A DNA stretch of 64,000 bases, taken from Ciceribacter sp. L1K22 (lineage in GTDB: Bacteria; Pseudomonadota; Alphaproteobacteria; Rhizobiales; Rhizobiaceae). This document shows, piece after piece, positions 18,601 to 25,572 of the stretch. Where the stretch lies: positions 3,479,436 to 3,543,435 of the forward strand of contig NZ_JAGFPK010000001.1 of assembly GCF_017599385.1 (NCBI RefSeq). Reading direction: 5' to 3'. Position numbers and translations under genes: made by a program. The notes below the pieces were generated by a model that had not been told where the DNA came from, did not search any database, and saw only the letters and a list, made by a program, of their open reading frames with translations. How positions within the stretch are numbered: the stretch's first letter is position 1; each line of letters begins with the position of its first letter.

Positions 18601-21600
18601 ACGCGGTTGATGACCTGGGTCCATGGCTGGTCGAAGACCGGCTTGAGTGTCACCTCGATCGGGACGGTGATGCTGCCATTGGCGGGAATGGAGAGGTTCG
18701 TCCAGGTGGTGACGCCATTGCCCTGGTAGGTGCCGCCGGGAATGGTGGTGCTTCCGACAACGGTTGACGGCGCATTGACCGAAGCGATGATCCCGGCGGG
18801 CGTGAATGTGTCCGTCAGGGTGTAGCCGCTTCTGGCCGTGCCGCCGCTATTGGTGATGGTCAGCGCATAGGTGATGGTCTCGCCAGGCTCGGCAACACCC
18901 AGCATGCCGGCAGGCTCGACAAGGCTTTCCACCGTCTTCACCTTGCTCGTCGTGATCTTCGACGCCGTGGGCGTCTTCACCACGCAATTGGCAGGGTCCT
19001 CGACGGCGCAGGCAGGCAGGCTGTTGATCACTTCGAGGAGACTCGAAGGCAGGTCCGCGACGAGCTTCAATCTGACCGTCCGCGTGATCACCCCGCCGGC
19101 ACCCAGATTGCTTATCGGCCATGTGGTGGTGACAGCGGTCGGCGTGATCACGGACGTCCCGCCATTACTGACATTCACCACTTCGGCCACCGCACTGCCC
19201 GGCGTGAATTCGTCCACCACGTCACCGGACCAGGGCAGCCCGCCGGTGTTGGTGATGGTGACGGTGTAGGTCAGTGTTTTGCCGGCTTCGGCAATATTGG
19301 GCAGCGACTCATCCGCAAGGACTTTCTTCAGCTTTATGCGGGCCTGCGTCGGCGTTTTGACCTGGCAGGGATAGCCGGTACCGGCGTCTTCGATCACGCA
19401 TTCGCTGTTGGTGACGAGGTTGATGATCTCGGCGATATTGTCGGGGATAGGGTTCTTGAGCGTGACGAACAGCTTTCCGACGAACTCTGCCCCGGGCGCG
19501 AGGTCGACGGCGGGCCACTGCGAAACATAGGAGGTCGTGTCTGGCTGGATATCGACGCCCGTATCAGGCGAGGTGATCGACTGGATGGCCTGAAGCGGCG
19601 AGGTTTCGTCCGTCAGTACGAAGCCGGTACGGGTCGTGCCGCCATTGTTCTTCACGACGATCCGGTACTCAAGCGTTTCGCCATCGGAAGCGATGCCGTC
19701 AGCATTGTTTACGATCGTCTTGATGATCGAGAGCTTCGCCGGCGTCGGTGTATAGACGCAATGGTCGGTATCGGTCCCAACCGGCAGGCAGTCCGGCTCC
19801 GTGTCTCCGGTCTCGAAGACCTTGTTCAGCACTTCGCTGACGCCATCGGGAATCGGGTTCGCAACCCGGGCCTGGAGCGTCACTTCGAGGTAGCCGGGAT
19901 CTTCGATTCTGGGGTTGGGATAGCCTTCCTCCCCTTCACCCGGCTTACCGGCCGGCACGTTGAGACCGCTGATGGCAATGACCTGACGGCCTGCATCGGT
20001 GGTGATCGATATCTGTCCTGCAGGAATGACCACCCCGTCGGCCCTGGCGCTTCCCGCCACATAGGTGAGGTTCGGATCGAGGATATCGGTTAGCTTGTAG
20101 TTTGTGTCGGGCGCGCCACCGATATTCTTCAACGAAATCTTGTAAGTCAGGATCTCGCCCGCAACAGCGATGTCATCCCTGGCGATGCTTTCCGCCGACA
20201 GTATCTTCTTGAAGGAGATGTTCGGCACGGTAATTATCTCATCAGGGCACTTGATGTCCGGGGGAAAGCAGGGGAAGTCGCCGGCGATGTTGCCGACCTC
20301 GCCGATGCCGATGATCGTGCCACTGTCGATCTCGAGCGGATCGACGAGTGTGATATTGATGAAGCGATCGACAGCCTCACCCGCGGCGATCGACGGGATC
20401 GTCCACACGGTCTCTCCCGTGTAGGCCCCAGTGTCGTCCAGTATGTTGGTTCCGGGGGGACTATTATTCGGGAACGTGATCGACGCGATCGCTTCCTTCG
20501 GAAAGAAGAAGTCGCGCAGGACATAGTCGGTGATTGCCGAACCGCCGATGTTATCGACGGTCAGCTTGTAGCGCAATGTCTCGCCCGGCTCCGCCAGCGG
20601 AGAGTTACCGTCGCCGCCCAGGAAGACCTTGGGGGTCAGGACCTGCAAAGTCGGTGTGATCACGCAAAGGGCGCCGTTACGGTCTGCGCCCCCCATCTCG
20701 CAGTCGGGTTCCGGGTTTTCGGTCTTGTGGACGGCGTTGATGACTTCCTTGATGCCGATCAGATTGTCGGCGACCCGCGCATCGACATCGATGGTCACGG
20801 TGCCGGGCGTGTTGGGGTCGGGTGTTCCCGGGATCGTCAGGTTCTGCCAGCGGATCACGGTTTTCTGAGTGACCGGGTCATATGTCGGCGCATTGGACGG
20901 GGTAAGGGTCGACGAGGAATAGGTCAGGTTGTCGCCGAGAACATCGGTCAGATTGTAACCTGTGAAGTTAGCGGTCCCGGTATTCGACAGCGTGATCCGG
21001 TATGTCAGGAATTCGCCTTCCTCGGCAATCGCCGGCGTCTGCGGCTTCGTCTGCCCGAAGAGCTGCTTGCGGATGGTGATGGGAGGAAGGTCATCATCCG
21101 TGCTCGTGTTATTGCTGTCGTCGCTGTCGCCGAAATCCTCGGTCGTCGGCTCGGCACTGACCGTGTTGATGAGATTGCCCTTGTAGTCAGGGGGAACGGG
21201 CAGATTCAGGGTGAAGATCACCGAGGTTGGAGAGATCCCGCTGGCGTCGACGTTCACCGGCAGGGAAACCATGTCGTCTATCGGGCCGGATCTGGGGTCT
21301 GCGCTTGTCGGCGTTGCCTTGGTGCTGCCGGGCGGGCACTCCGGCATGAGCGTGGCGGACGCACCAAGACCCGCTTTGCAGGACCAGGTGGCGGCTGCTT
21401 TTTGCGATGCGGTGAAATTCGCCGGCAGCAGATCCTGCACCCGAACCGCATTGGCGCCGAAGGGCCCGGTGTTTTTCACCTCGATCTCGTAGGTCGTGGT
21501 TTGCCCCGGGACATATTGGTCGGTGGGAAGATCGAGAGGCCCCTGCGCCGGCGTATTGGTCTTGGTGACGCTGACGTCGACGGGGAAGGTGATGGCCGCA

Positions 21601-22610
21601 TTGATATCTGACGCGCCGTCGTTGACATTTGAAGCGGCAGTATTCCCCAGTTTGAAGGCGATGCCGGTGTCAGGATCGAACTTGTAGAAACCCGCGCCGC
21701 CGTTCTCCGAGCCGTAGATGCCCAGGCAGGTGCTGTACATTGCGCCGAATGAACCCTGGGGTTGTGTTCCGCTTGAGCCCCATATCGAGCTCGATACGGT
21801 ATAATTTCTGACCGTAGGCCATTGAGAGATATCGAAATAGATGAGCGTTGGAGGATTTGTTCTTCGGACGGAGTAGAGCTTGCCATCCTGGGCGAAGGCA
21901 AAATCCTGGAAGATAAGCCCGGGAGTGTTCCCCACGGGGGTCTCGGTGTTGCCTTTCACTTCCAGGATCGGGGTCGAGGATTCAATGCTGAGCGTTCCTA
22001 CAAAAGTGCCCGCCTTGAGTTGCTCCAGCTTCGACTGAAAGTTGGTGATTCTTCTCAACCTTTGGGCGCCGTTGGCCTCGGCAAGGTAGTAGTCACCGTT
22101 CGCATCGAACGCCCCCGAAATCATATTCACGTTCGGAAGGGCACCGATAGGATCTATACCTGTGCCGTTCTGGACATTGGCATCGATGGCGGTCACAACT
22201 CCAGTTCCTGGGTCGATTTCGAGCAGCTTTCCGGTGTTCGCATCCGTGCCGGAAGAACTTTTGGCATTGCGGATGGCGTAAAGCTTGCCGAGAGCCGTAT
22301 GGTAGGCAAGCGCGTTGTAGGTAACAGTGGACTGGCTACCTATATTGCCGAAGACAACCGGGTTGTTGTTCGTGTTTGCCTGCTGAAGCGTGACGTATTC
22401 GTTGACATTGTCATTGAGGCTCTGCGACAGGAAGAATTTGTTCGAGGTCGCGGTTCCGTTGCAGACCACCTGTGCTTTCGCCGCCTGTTTCTCCGGCTGC
22501 AGAATGGGCGGTGCCACAAGCACGGCGAGCGAGACCGAAGTGGAGAGCGCCAGTGTGGCGAATACAGTTCTCAGCTTTTCGGCGTATCGCGCAGTCATAT
22601 TGGCAGTCAT
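12672..22610 (-). CDS. Giant DUF11-repeat secreted protein
   Basis: This protein has 3312 residues. A signal peptide (about 1-46, ending AAKAQ) is followed by a domain (about 50-340) with 'GKLYAIRNAKSS' and 'GKLYSVRRTN' blades resembling the DUF6923 propeller. I count about twenty DUF11 Ig-like repeats (about 345-3115), each opening with a pattern like EPGETLTYEITVTNTGG. An SdrD B/prealbumin-like domain (about 3118-3220; GRVFDDVNRNGYPDDGEPG) and a C-terminal 85 residues resembling a degenerate OmpA peptidoglycan-binding domain end it. Most linkers carry one Cys pair. Domains 7-8 and 9-10 are nearly identical by recent duplication. It is first in the operon, 302 bases from an AraC gene. Surface fibre or adhesin is the likely role; the ligand is unknown. 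Confidence 0.85.
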   Translation of the reverse strand: MTANMTARYAEKLRTVFATLALSTSVSLAVLVAPPILQPEKQAAKAQVVCNGTATSNKFFLSQSLNDNVNEYVTLQQANTNNNPVVFGNIGSQSTVTYNALAYHTALGKLYAIRNAKSSSGTDANTGKLLEIDPGTGVVTAIDANVQNGTGIDPIGALPNVNMISGAFDANGDYYLAEANGAQRLRRITNFQSKLEQLKAGTFVGTLSIESSTPILEVKGNTETPVGNTPGLIFQDFAFAQDGKLYSVRRTNPPTLIYFDISQWPTVRNYTVSSSIWGSSGTQPQGSFGAMYSTCLGIYGSENGGAGFYKFDPDTGIAFKLGNTAASNVNDGASDINAAITFPVDVSVTKTNTPAQGPLDLPTDQYVPGQTTTYEIEVKNTGPFGANAVRVQDLLPANFTASQKAAATWSCKAGLGASATLMPECPPGSTKATPTSADPRSGPIDDMVSLPVNVDASGISPTSVIFTLNLPVPPDYKGNLINTVSAEPTTEDFGDSDDSNNTSTDDDLPPITIRKQLFGQTKPQTPAIAEEGEFLTYRITLSNTGTANFTGYNLTDVLGDNLTYSSSTLTPSNAPTYDPVTQKTVIRWQNLTIPGTPDPNTPGTVTIDVDARVADNLIGIKEVINAVHKTENPEPDCEMGGADRNGALCVITPTLQVLTPKVFLGGDGNSPLAEPGETLRYKLTVDNIGGSAITDYVLRDFFFPKEAIASITFPNNSPPGTNILDDTGAYTGETVWTIPSIAAGEAVDRFINITLVDPLEIDSGTIIGIGEVGNIAGDFPCFPPDIKCPDEIITVPNISFKKILSAESIARDDIAVAGEILTYKISLKNIGGAPDTNYKLTDILDPNLTYVAGSARADGVVIPAGQISITTDAGRQVIAISGLNVPAGKPGEGEEGYPNPRIEDPGYLEVTLQARVANPIPDGVSEVLNKVFETGDTEPDCLPVGTDTDHCVYTPTPAKLSIIKTIVNNADGIASDGETLEYRIVVKNNGGTTRTGFVLTDETSPLQAIQSITSPDTGVDIQPDTTSYVSQWPAVDLAPGAEFVGKLFVTLKNPIPDNIAEIINLVTNSECVIEDAGTGYPCQVKTPTQARIKLKKVLADESLPNIAEAGKTLTYTVTITNTGGLPWSGDVVDEFTPGSAVAEVVNVSNGGTSVITPTAVTTTWPISNLGAGGVITRTVRLKLVADLPSSLLEVINSLPACAVEDPANCVVKTPTASKITTSKVKTVESLVEPAGMLGVAEPGETITYALTITNSGGTARSGYTLTDTFTPAGIIASVNAPSTVVGSTTIPGGTYQGNGVTTWTNLSIPANGSITVPIEVTLKPVFDQPWTQVINRVTTDCVVTDPVTLAPCGVILPTAAKVSQSKRLLPETGGTLANTAEPGETLEYEVTVTNTGGTPMTNYVIQDVFEPADTVDIVSGVVASDAGTSAVAANQITTTWPAVTIPAATSETQPGIVKRTVAITLTNPLTPGLAEVRNSVIKDCVPTNVATGEPCVVKTPTASKITTSKVKTVESLVEPAGMLGVAEPGETITYALTITNSGGTARSGYTLTDTFTPAGIIASVNAPSTVVGSTTIPGGTYQGNGVTTWTNLSIPANGSITVPIEVTLKPVFDQPWTQVINRVTTDCVVTDPVTLAPCGVILPTAAKVSQSKRLLPETGGTLANTAEPGETLEYEVTVTNTGGTPMTNYVIQDVFEPADTVDIVSGVVASDAGTSAVAANQITTTWPAVTIPAATSETQPGIVKRTVAITLTNPLTPGLAEVRNSVIKDCVPTNVATEEPCVVVTSTPSAVNTAKQLTTESSVAPSGLTGVAEPGETLMYTVVATNNGGTDAFGYTVRDVFSAEGLSSPQTAVQSVVLDPPLNSSYNAATGTSLWTGQDIPAGSSKTYTVTVTLANPLPVGVEWVRNFLPNNCIITNAATGEPCDIKTPTPPRIRTAKILLTEQGGSAPNIAEPGETLTYRITVENVGGQSAFNHTLTDQFLPVNAIATMSTEAGKGSADAATGTATWTIPELKPNEPVTWDITVTLLPSLPPNTEEVTNAVTPCVEVIPGFSCTVVTPTAADVQKSKELTDQSGGAEDNDAYAEGGETLRYTITVTNAGGTDLSDYQVVDTFSNPEVVDSAVASDGGSYVNGTTTWTIASLPKGTTVTRTLDITLIDPLPEGLTELTNILTCENIIVGKICDPVIPPEPIIRQSKVLTIDSINNDRKLQPGEELTYTIRVINVGGAVANTVVVKDQLDPVGVPGLLDGDPTPADWSWNAATNTATRTIGPLVPLALGGTPQEVTIKYRFADPLPDGLQGVTNRLLDCLPIDGESCEVDTPTGPLLQQAKELVDQSGGAEDNDAYAEPGETLTYEITVMNLGGSDATGVSIQDQFTPLDAIDEVTVLDGNTHSYDENTGIVTWTNLTVPSTGTRTIKLRVAIKLKDPLPDDILNVKNEVLNCVVIPGRTCGPDLPRAPNVKHAKVLKVEDGGDITGVAEAGETLRYEITARNIGNADAENYVLRDEFTPLTAVSVADIDADGGTVTTDPGANTVTIEWIIPSIGKLGGEVTRTVDIKLNDPLPTSLASVRNRVLECKELFAGSCEVVTPTESDIHQVKSLVAESYVPNNRIAEPGEMLTYRVTVTNTGGSTVMGYDIEDFFEPPATAELVEADKGGEWDPATGRVIWRDQTIARGTPVNYTVKFTLKDPLPAGTTQVTNRLVKDCTVTNTATGAPCRVVLPTPSSINRSKKLINESIENNGIAQAGETLRYEITVTNNGGRDANDVEVFEVFKPADAVASAVASDNGTYNPTTGRTTWVIDSLEIGETVTRTVDITLVAPLPQGLKRVSNIVLDCIPTAILVCDVDHPTEGQVSPTKTLIEEIGGTREGLGEPGETLVYEVTLINTGGTAIEDYSVTDQFVDLEAVKKVEPRENGTYDPVTGYTTWTIDTLPPGKKITRHVAVTLKDELPEGLTEVTNLTFETPEDPDFTSPPCDPENPPAYCVVTPLAPPATSTDITVTKVADVKEVRRGDTVPYRIMVANNSLSIPAQVTVIDRIPAGFRFIEGSAKVEGVAVTPSVKGRDIEFADLDIPPDSAIEIELKLVVLSSVVPGRYTNYATVKDIPTPPGTATVVVVAEAMFDCSTVIGRVFDDVNRNGYPDDGEPGLPGVRLATVNGVLITTDEHGRYSLPCAALPDQRIGSNFILKLDTRTLPTGYRLTTENPRVMRLTAGNMSKMNFGASIGRLVRIDLTDDAFDAGSLRLKAQWYDQIIRLLEVLKQDYSLIRLSYVDSKAEPQLAARRLTEMQKTIAQLWADYGGTYRLEIEKRVEVNQ
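17284..18128. repeat. Tandem duplication inside the DUF11 gene, promoter-distal copy
   Basis: These 845 bases recur at 18142-18986 with an offset of exactly 858 bases (286 codons), encoding two DUF11 domains. I found no differences over the parts compared; identity stops sharply at both ends (gcgacg at 17284 and cacgca at 18128). Frame is preserved. Confidence 0.9.
18142..18986. repeat. Tandem duplication inside the DUF11 gene, promoter-proximal copy
   Basis: This is the second copy of the 845-base unit at 17284-18128. Neighbouring DUF11 domains in the same gene are much more diverged, so this pair is a recent in-frame expansion or a recently homogenised pair. Confidence 0.9.
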
Positions 22611-22803
22611 CTGTCAAATCCCTCGTGGCCATGACCGCATCGGAATTTGTCAGACAGCTAACCCAACCACTTGAGACAACAGTTCCAAAAGTTAAATTTG
22701 TGTAAAACTTCTGAACTGACTATCGGGTGCGTCGATATTCAATATAATGCGGACCAGTATCATTCTTATCTTTGCGTTTTACTGATTCGCGGAATGACCG
22801 TAG

Positions 22804-22834
22804 GTGCACGCGCCTTGTGCAATTGTGCACGCGC
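22804..22834 (-). promoter_or_regulatory. 21-bp-spaced direct repeats, candidate AraC-type operator
   Basis: GTGCACGCGC occurs at 22804-22813 and again at 22825-22834, an offset of 21 bases, two helical turns. This is the spacing of AraC half sites I1 and I2. The repeats lie in the 302-base gene-free stretch 22611-22912, about 195 bases upstream of the DUF11 gene and just after the AraC-type gene ending at 22913. An AT-rich segment at 22690-22780 between the repeats and the start could contain the promoter; I cannot place hexamers with confidence. Confidence 0.5.
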
Positions 22835-22912
22835 GACGGATTTGAGGCGGCTCGTCAGGATGTCGCTTGCAAAGAAAAACCGGGTTTCTGGAACGCTTTC
22901 TTGTCTTCGGGC

Positions 22913-23983
22913 TTAATCCCGGAACTGCATCAGCCATTCACGCAAAGTCGCCGGTCTTTGTTGCAGCGGCCGGTATCCATAGTGCCGAAAATCCCTGGCT
23001 TCGGTCGGGCTGTATCCGAACTCCGACAGGAAATTCCGGCTGAACTGCGGGGCGTTCGTGAAGCCATAGTCGTAGGCGATGGTGCTGATGAGGCGGTGAT
23101 CGGCGGCATCGACGATGGCGTCGTGGCACGCGATCAGGCGACGGCGCCGGATGTATGTGGCAACGCCTCCCAGCTTTTCGAAGACGTAGTAGAGTTGTCG
23201 ACGAGAGATGCCGATCGCCTTGCAGACCTCGCCCGGCCCAAGATCCGCCGATCGCAGGTTTGCATGGATATAGCGCCTTGCCCTCTCAAGAAGGCTTGTC
23301 GCTATTGGGGCAGCGGCTTCCTCCAGCGTTTCGCGGCTAAGCTCCAGCGCAGCGCGCAACAGGGTCGTGACCGAGTTCACGATGACAGGCACATCCTCCA
23401 GCGTTGCGCTTTCCATTCGTTCGTCGAGAGAAAACAGGAATTCGCGAATGATCCCCTGCATGCTGCCGGTTAGCGGACGATTGTTCGCCGCATCAAGGCA
23501 TGAGGCGAGCGAGGCGAAGTTGTCGCGGCTGAGGAACAGCATGATCGAGCGACTTCTGCTGGTCGAAGCCGAAAACGGAGCGGCCAACGATCTGATGTCG
23601 AGCGTTCCGGCCGTGCTCTCCAGCTGCGAACCATCATATCGGGTCACCTCAGTGCCCGACCGCCGGAGCGTCAGAACCCAGTGGTCGATGTCCGATCCCT
23701 GGATCAGGCTCGCGCTTCTTTGATACCGGAGGGCACCCGTGCTGAGAGACACATGATGGAGACGACCCAGATCATAGGCTCTCGCGCACGCCTTGAATTC
23801 GGGTCGCGGCGTTCTTTCGATTTCCACGACAGGCGACAGTAACTCGGCCCAGTAGTCGATAGGCGTCACGCCCGATCGAGCAACGGTGCTGACGAAATCC
23901 TTCCGCAGAAACTCCGACCTCGGTGACGCGTCCGCTTTCGCGGTCTTGTAGCTGTCACTCATCAAGCGCAGATATTTGACCAT
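22913..23983 (-). CDS. AraC-family transcriptional regulator (copy 2)
   Basis: This 356-residue regulator has an N-terminal sensor region (about 30-200) and a C-terminal AraC/XylS domain (about 245-335) with SRRQLYYVFEKLGG, RRRRLIACHDAIV and YGFTNAPQFSRNFLSEFG. The ATG at 23983 is preferred; a GTG two codons upstream is also in frame and the ribosome-binding site is weak in either case. It lies upstream of and in the same direction as the giant DUF11 gene, 302 bases away, and is the best candidate for its activator. It is paralogous to the AraC proteins at 7183 and 24329. Confidence 0.9.
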   Translation of the reverse strand: MVKYLRLMSDSYKTAKADASPRSEFLRKDFVSTVARSGVTPIDYWAELLSPVVEIERTPRPEFKACARAYDLGRLHHVSLSTGALRYQRSASLIQGSDIDHWVLTLRRSGTEVTRYDGSQLESTAGTLDIRSLAAPFSASTSRSRSIMLFLSRDNFASLASCLDAANNRPLTGSMQGIIREFLFSLDERMESATLEDVPVIVNSVTTLLRAALELSRETLEEAAAPIATSLLERARRYIHANLRSADLGPGEVCKAIGISRRQLYYVFEKLGGVATYIRRRRLIACHDAIVDAADHRLISTIAYDYGFTNAPQFSRNFLSEFGYSPTEARDFRHYGYRPLQQRPATLREWLMQFRD

Positions 23984-24007
23984 GGACACGCCTGAGATAA
24001 ATTTTGC

Positions 24008-24043
24008 TCAATCTTCCATCTCCCCAAATTTATGAAGTGCCAT
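24008..24043 (-). CDS. Possible 11-residue leader peptide
   Basis: A short minus-strand frame encodes MALHKFGEMED and stops 24 bases before the AraC-type start at 23983. Its ATG is preceded by GGAGGAGCACAAT, a much stronger ribosome-binding site than that of the regulator itself. It may couple or attenuate translation of the regulator. It is too short for composition to prove coding. The rest of 24044-24328 shows no gene or clear signal. Confidence 0.3.
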   Translation of the reverse strand: MALHKFGEMED

Positions 24044-24328
24044 ATTGTGCTCCTCCAGCATCGCGTAGATTGCAGTCCCCGCGCCAGCGAGCCTGTCGCT
24101 CGATAAAAAAGTCTGCCTAGCGACCACGTTCCTCCCGGCCGCTGCCTAATCTAGCCGTCGCGCTGCTGCGTCGGTTGTCCTCTACTTCAACTTGAGCATG
24201 AACTCACTTAGGAAATGAGAAATTAATGTATACAATCTGACGAAACTCGACGCCGGTCTTCCATTTTTACCAGATGAGACATCCCTCGGAATGCGCAATG
24301 GGCCTGACGTGTTCGGCCGTCTATCTGA

Positions 24329-25351
24329 CTAGGCATCGATGCCTCCAGTAAGCCATTTGACAAACCATGTATCGGATGAGAGCGCGAAATTGGAACGACG
24401 CGCGTCGCTCGGTCGGCATCCGAAAACTGAACTGAATTGTTTGTTGAAATTTGTCCCGCTTTCAAAACCCGATTGCCGGGCGATTGTGTCGATCGGGGTG
24501 GCGCCATCCGATCGGCGAATACGGTCGAAGCATATCTCCAGACGACGAGTGCGAATAAACCGGTCGATTCCGCCCTGCGGTTCGAACAACTTGTAAAGAT
24601 AGCGCTTCGAGACGTTGAGAAGACGGCAGAGATGGTCGGTGTCGACATTCCTCGTCCACAGATTGTCCTCGACATACTGGCTTGCGATTTCATATTTTGC
24701 CGCGGCAATAGGGGAACTGGCAGCCTCGATCGCATCACCAGACTGGACGGCGCACGCCCGAAGCATGGCGATTGTTGCCTCCGAGACCGTGTCGCTCTCC
24801 TGCACATCTACATTCGCGGCGTTCTTGAAGAGACCCACTAGGTAACGGCCCAGGAGAGGGTGAAGACGGGCGCTCCCTCGCATATCCTTGATGGTATCGA
24901 GCAGCCAGTTGATGTCGCTCAGCCTGTCCCTCGAGATAAAGCAATAGAGAACCGTACTGTCAGCCTGGGAAACATTGCGCGGCTCGGCCAGCGAACGCAA
25001 CTCCAGGCTCCCTTCTTGAACGCGCACCGTTTGGCCGGAAACGTCGACGTCGGCGTGCCCGCGCACCCACACCCCGACAGCCCAGACGCCCCTGATGTCA
25101 GACATTCTCCTGTGTTTCTCGGGTAGCGATACATAGCCTTCGGACTTTACGAGAGCCATTTTTGCCGAGCCAAAGCTGTGCCCGGAAACAGAGATATCAA
25201 ACCCCTCGTTTTCCTCCTTGCCGTCAACACGGCAACGGTAGCCGATATCGGCCATTCCTCTGTTGAATTCTTTCAACTGCTCGCCCGGCGGCAGCAATTT
25301 GTAGTCCGGAAAATCGATTTTCATGAAGTTGAGCCCCCGCTTCAACTTCAT
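24329..25351 (-). CDS. AraC-family transcriptional regulator (copy 3)
   Basis: This 340-residue regulator has an N-terminal sensor part (about 10-200) and a C-terminal AraC/XylS domain (about 235-325): VSKRYLYKLFEPQGG, RTRRLEICFDRI and SGFESGTNFNKQFSSVFG. It aligns along its whole length with the AraC-type proteins at 7183 and 22913, including the conserved 'FE-x-x-GG' turn between the two helix-turn-helices. A second ATG at 25324 (MKIDFPDYK) is an alternative start. It is transcribed towards copy 2 with a 345-base gap. Target genes are unknown; the nearby DUF11 operon is the obvious candidate. Confidence 0.88.
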   Translation of the reverse strand: MKLKRGLNFMKIDFPDYKLLPPGEQLKEFNRGMADIGYRCRVDGKEENEGFDISVSGHSFGSAKMALVKSEGYVSLPEKHRRMSDIRGVWAVGVWVRGHADVDVSGQTVRVQEGSLELRSLAEPRNVSQADSTVLYCFISRDRLSDINWLLDTIKDMRGSARLHPLLGRYLVGLFKNAANVDVQESDTVSEATIAMLRACAVQSGDAIEAASSPIAAAKYEIASQYVEDNLWTRNVDTDHLCRLLNVSKRYLYKLFEPQGGIDRFIRTRRLEICFDRIRRSDGATPIDTIARQSGFESGTNFNKQFSSVFGCRPSDARRSNFALSSDTWFVKWLTGGIDA

Positions 25352-25477
25352 GAACTGTATTTTCGCAAACCGTTAAAACAAGGCAGTAATCGTCATAACT
25401 CACCGTTATTTCGCAGTGGTTCAGTCAAGACGGTGCATTTAACTCCGTGTTGGACTCGTCGAAGCGCTGCTCCGGCG

Positions 25478-25499
25478 AAAGCGCCCTTGACGGGGCTTT
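25478..25499. terminator. Hairpin after the malonate operon
   Basis: AAAGCGCCC (25478-25486) can pair with GGGGCTTT (25492-25499) with one bulged base. It lies downstream of matB (stop at 25573) and upstream of the AraC copy 3 gene. The A/T-flanked arms would give a terminator-like structure on either strand. The remaining 25352-25477 is the probable promoter region of AraC copy 3. Confidence 0.4.
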
Positions 25500-25572
25500 A
25501 TCCCAGCCAGATCGCCCGTTGTTTTGTATGCCGCTCAAGCCTGCGCGATTTCCTACCAGTCCCCTTCGAGGG

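Noticed and set aside
17284-18986. CRISPR-like or transposon-like repeat
   Set aside because: The repeat is coding, in frame and 845 bp long, without spacers, terminal inverted repeats or transposase.
24331-24344. Palindrome AGGCATCGATGCCT
   Set aside because: It lies at the 3' end of the coding sequence of the third AraC-type gene and may be chance; no second copy or context supports a function.
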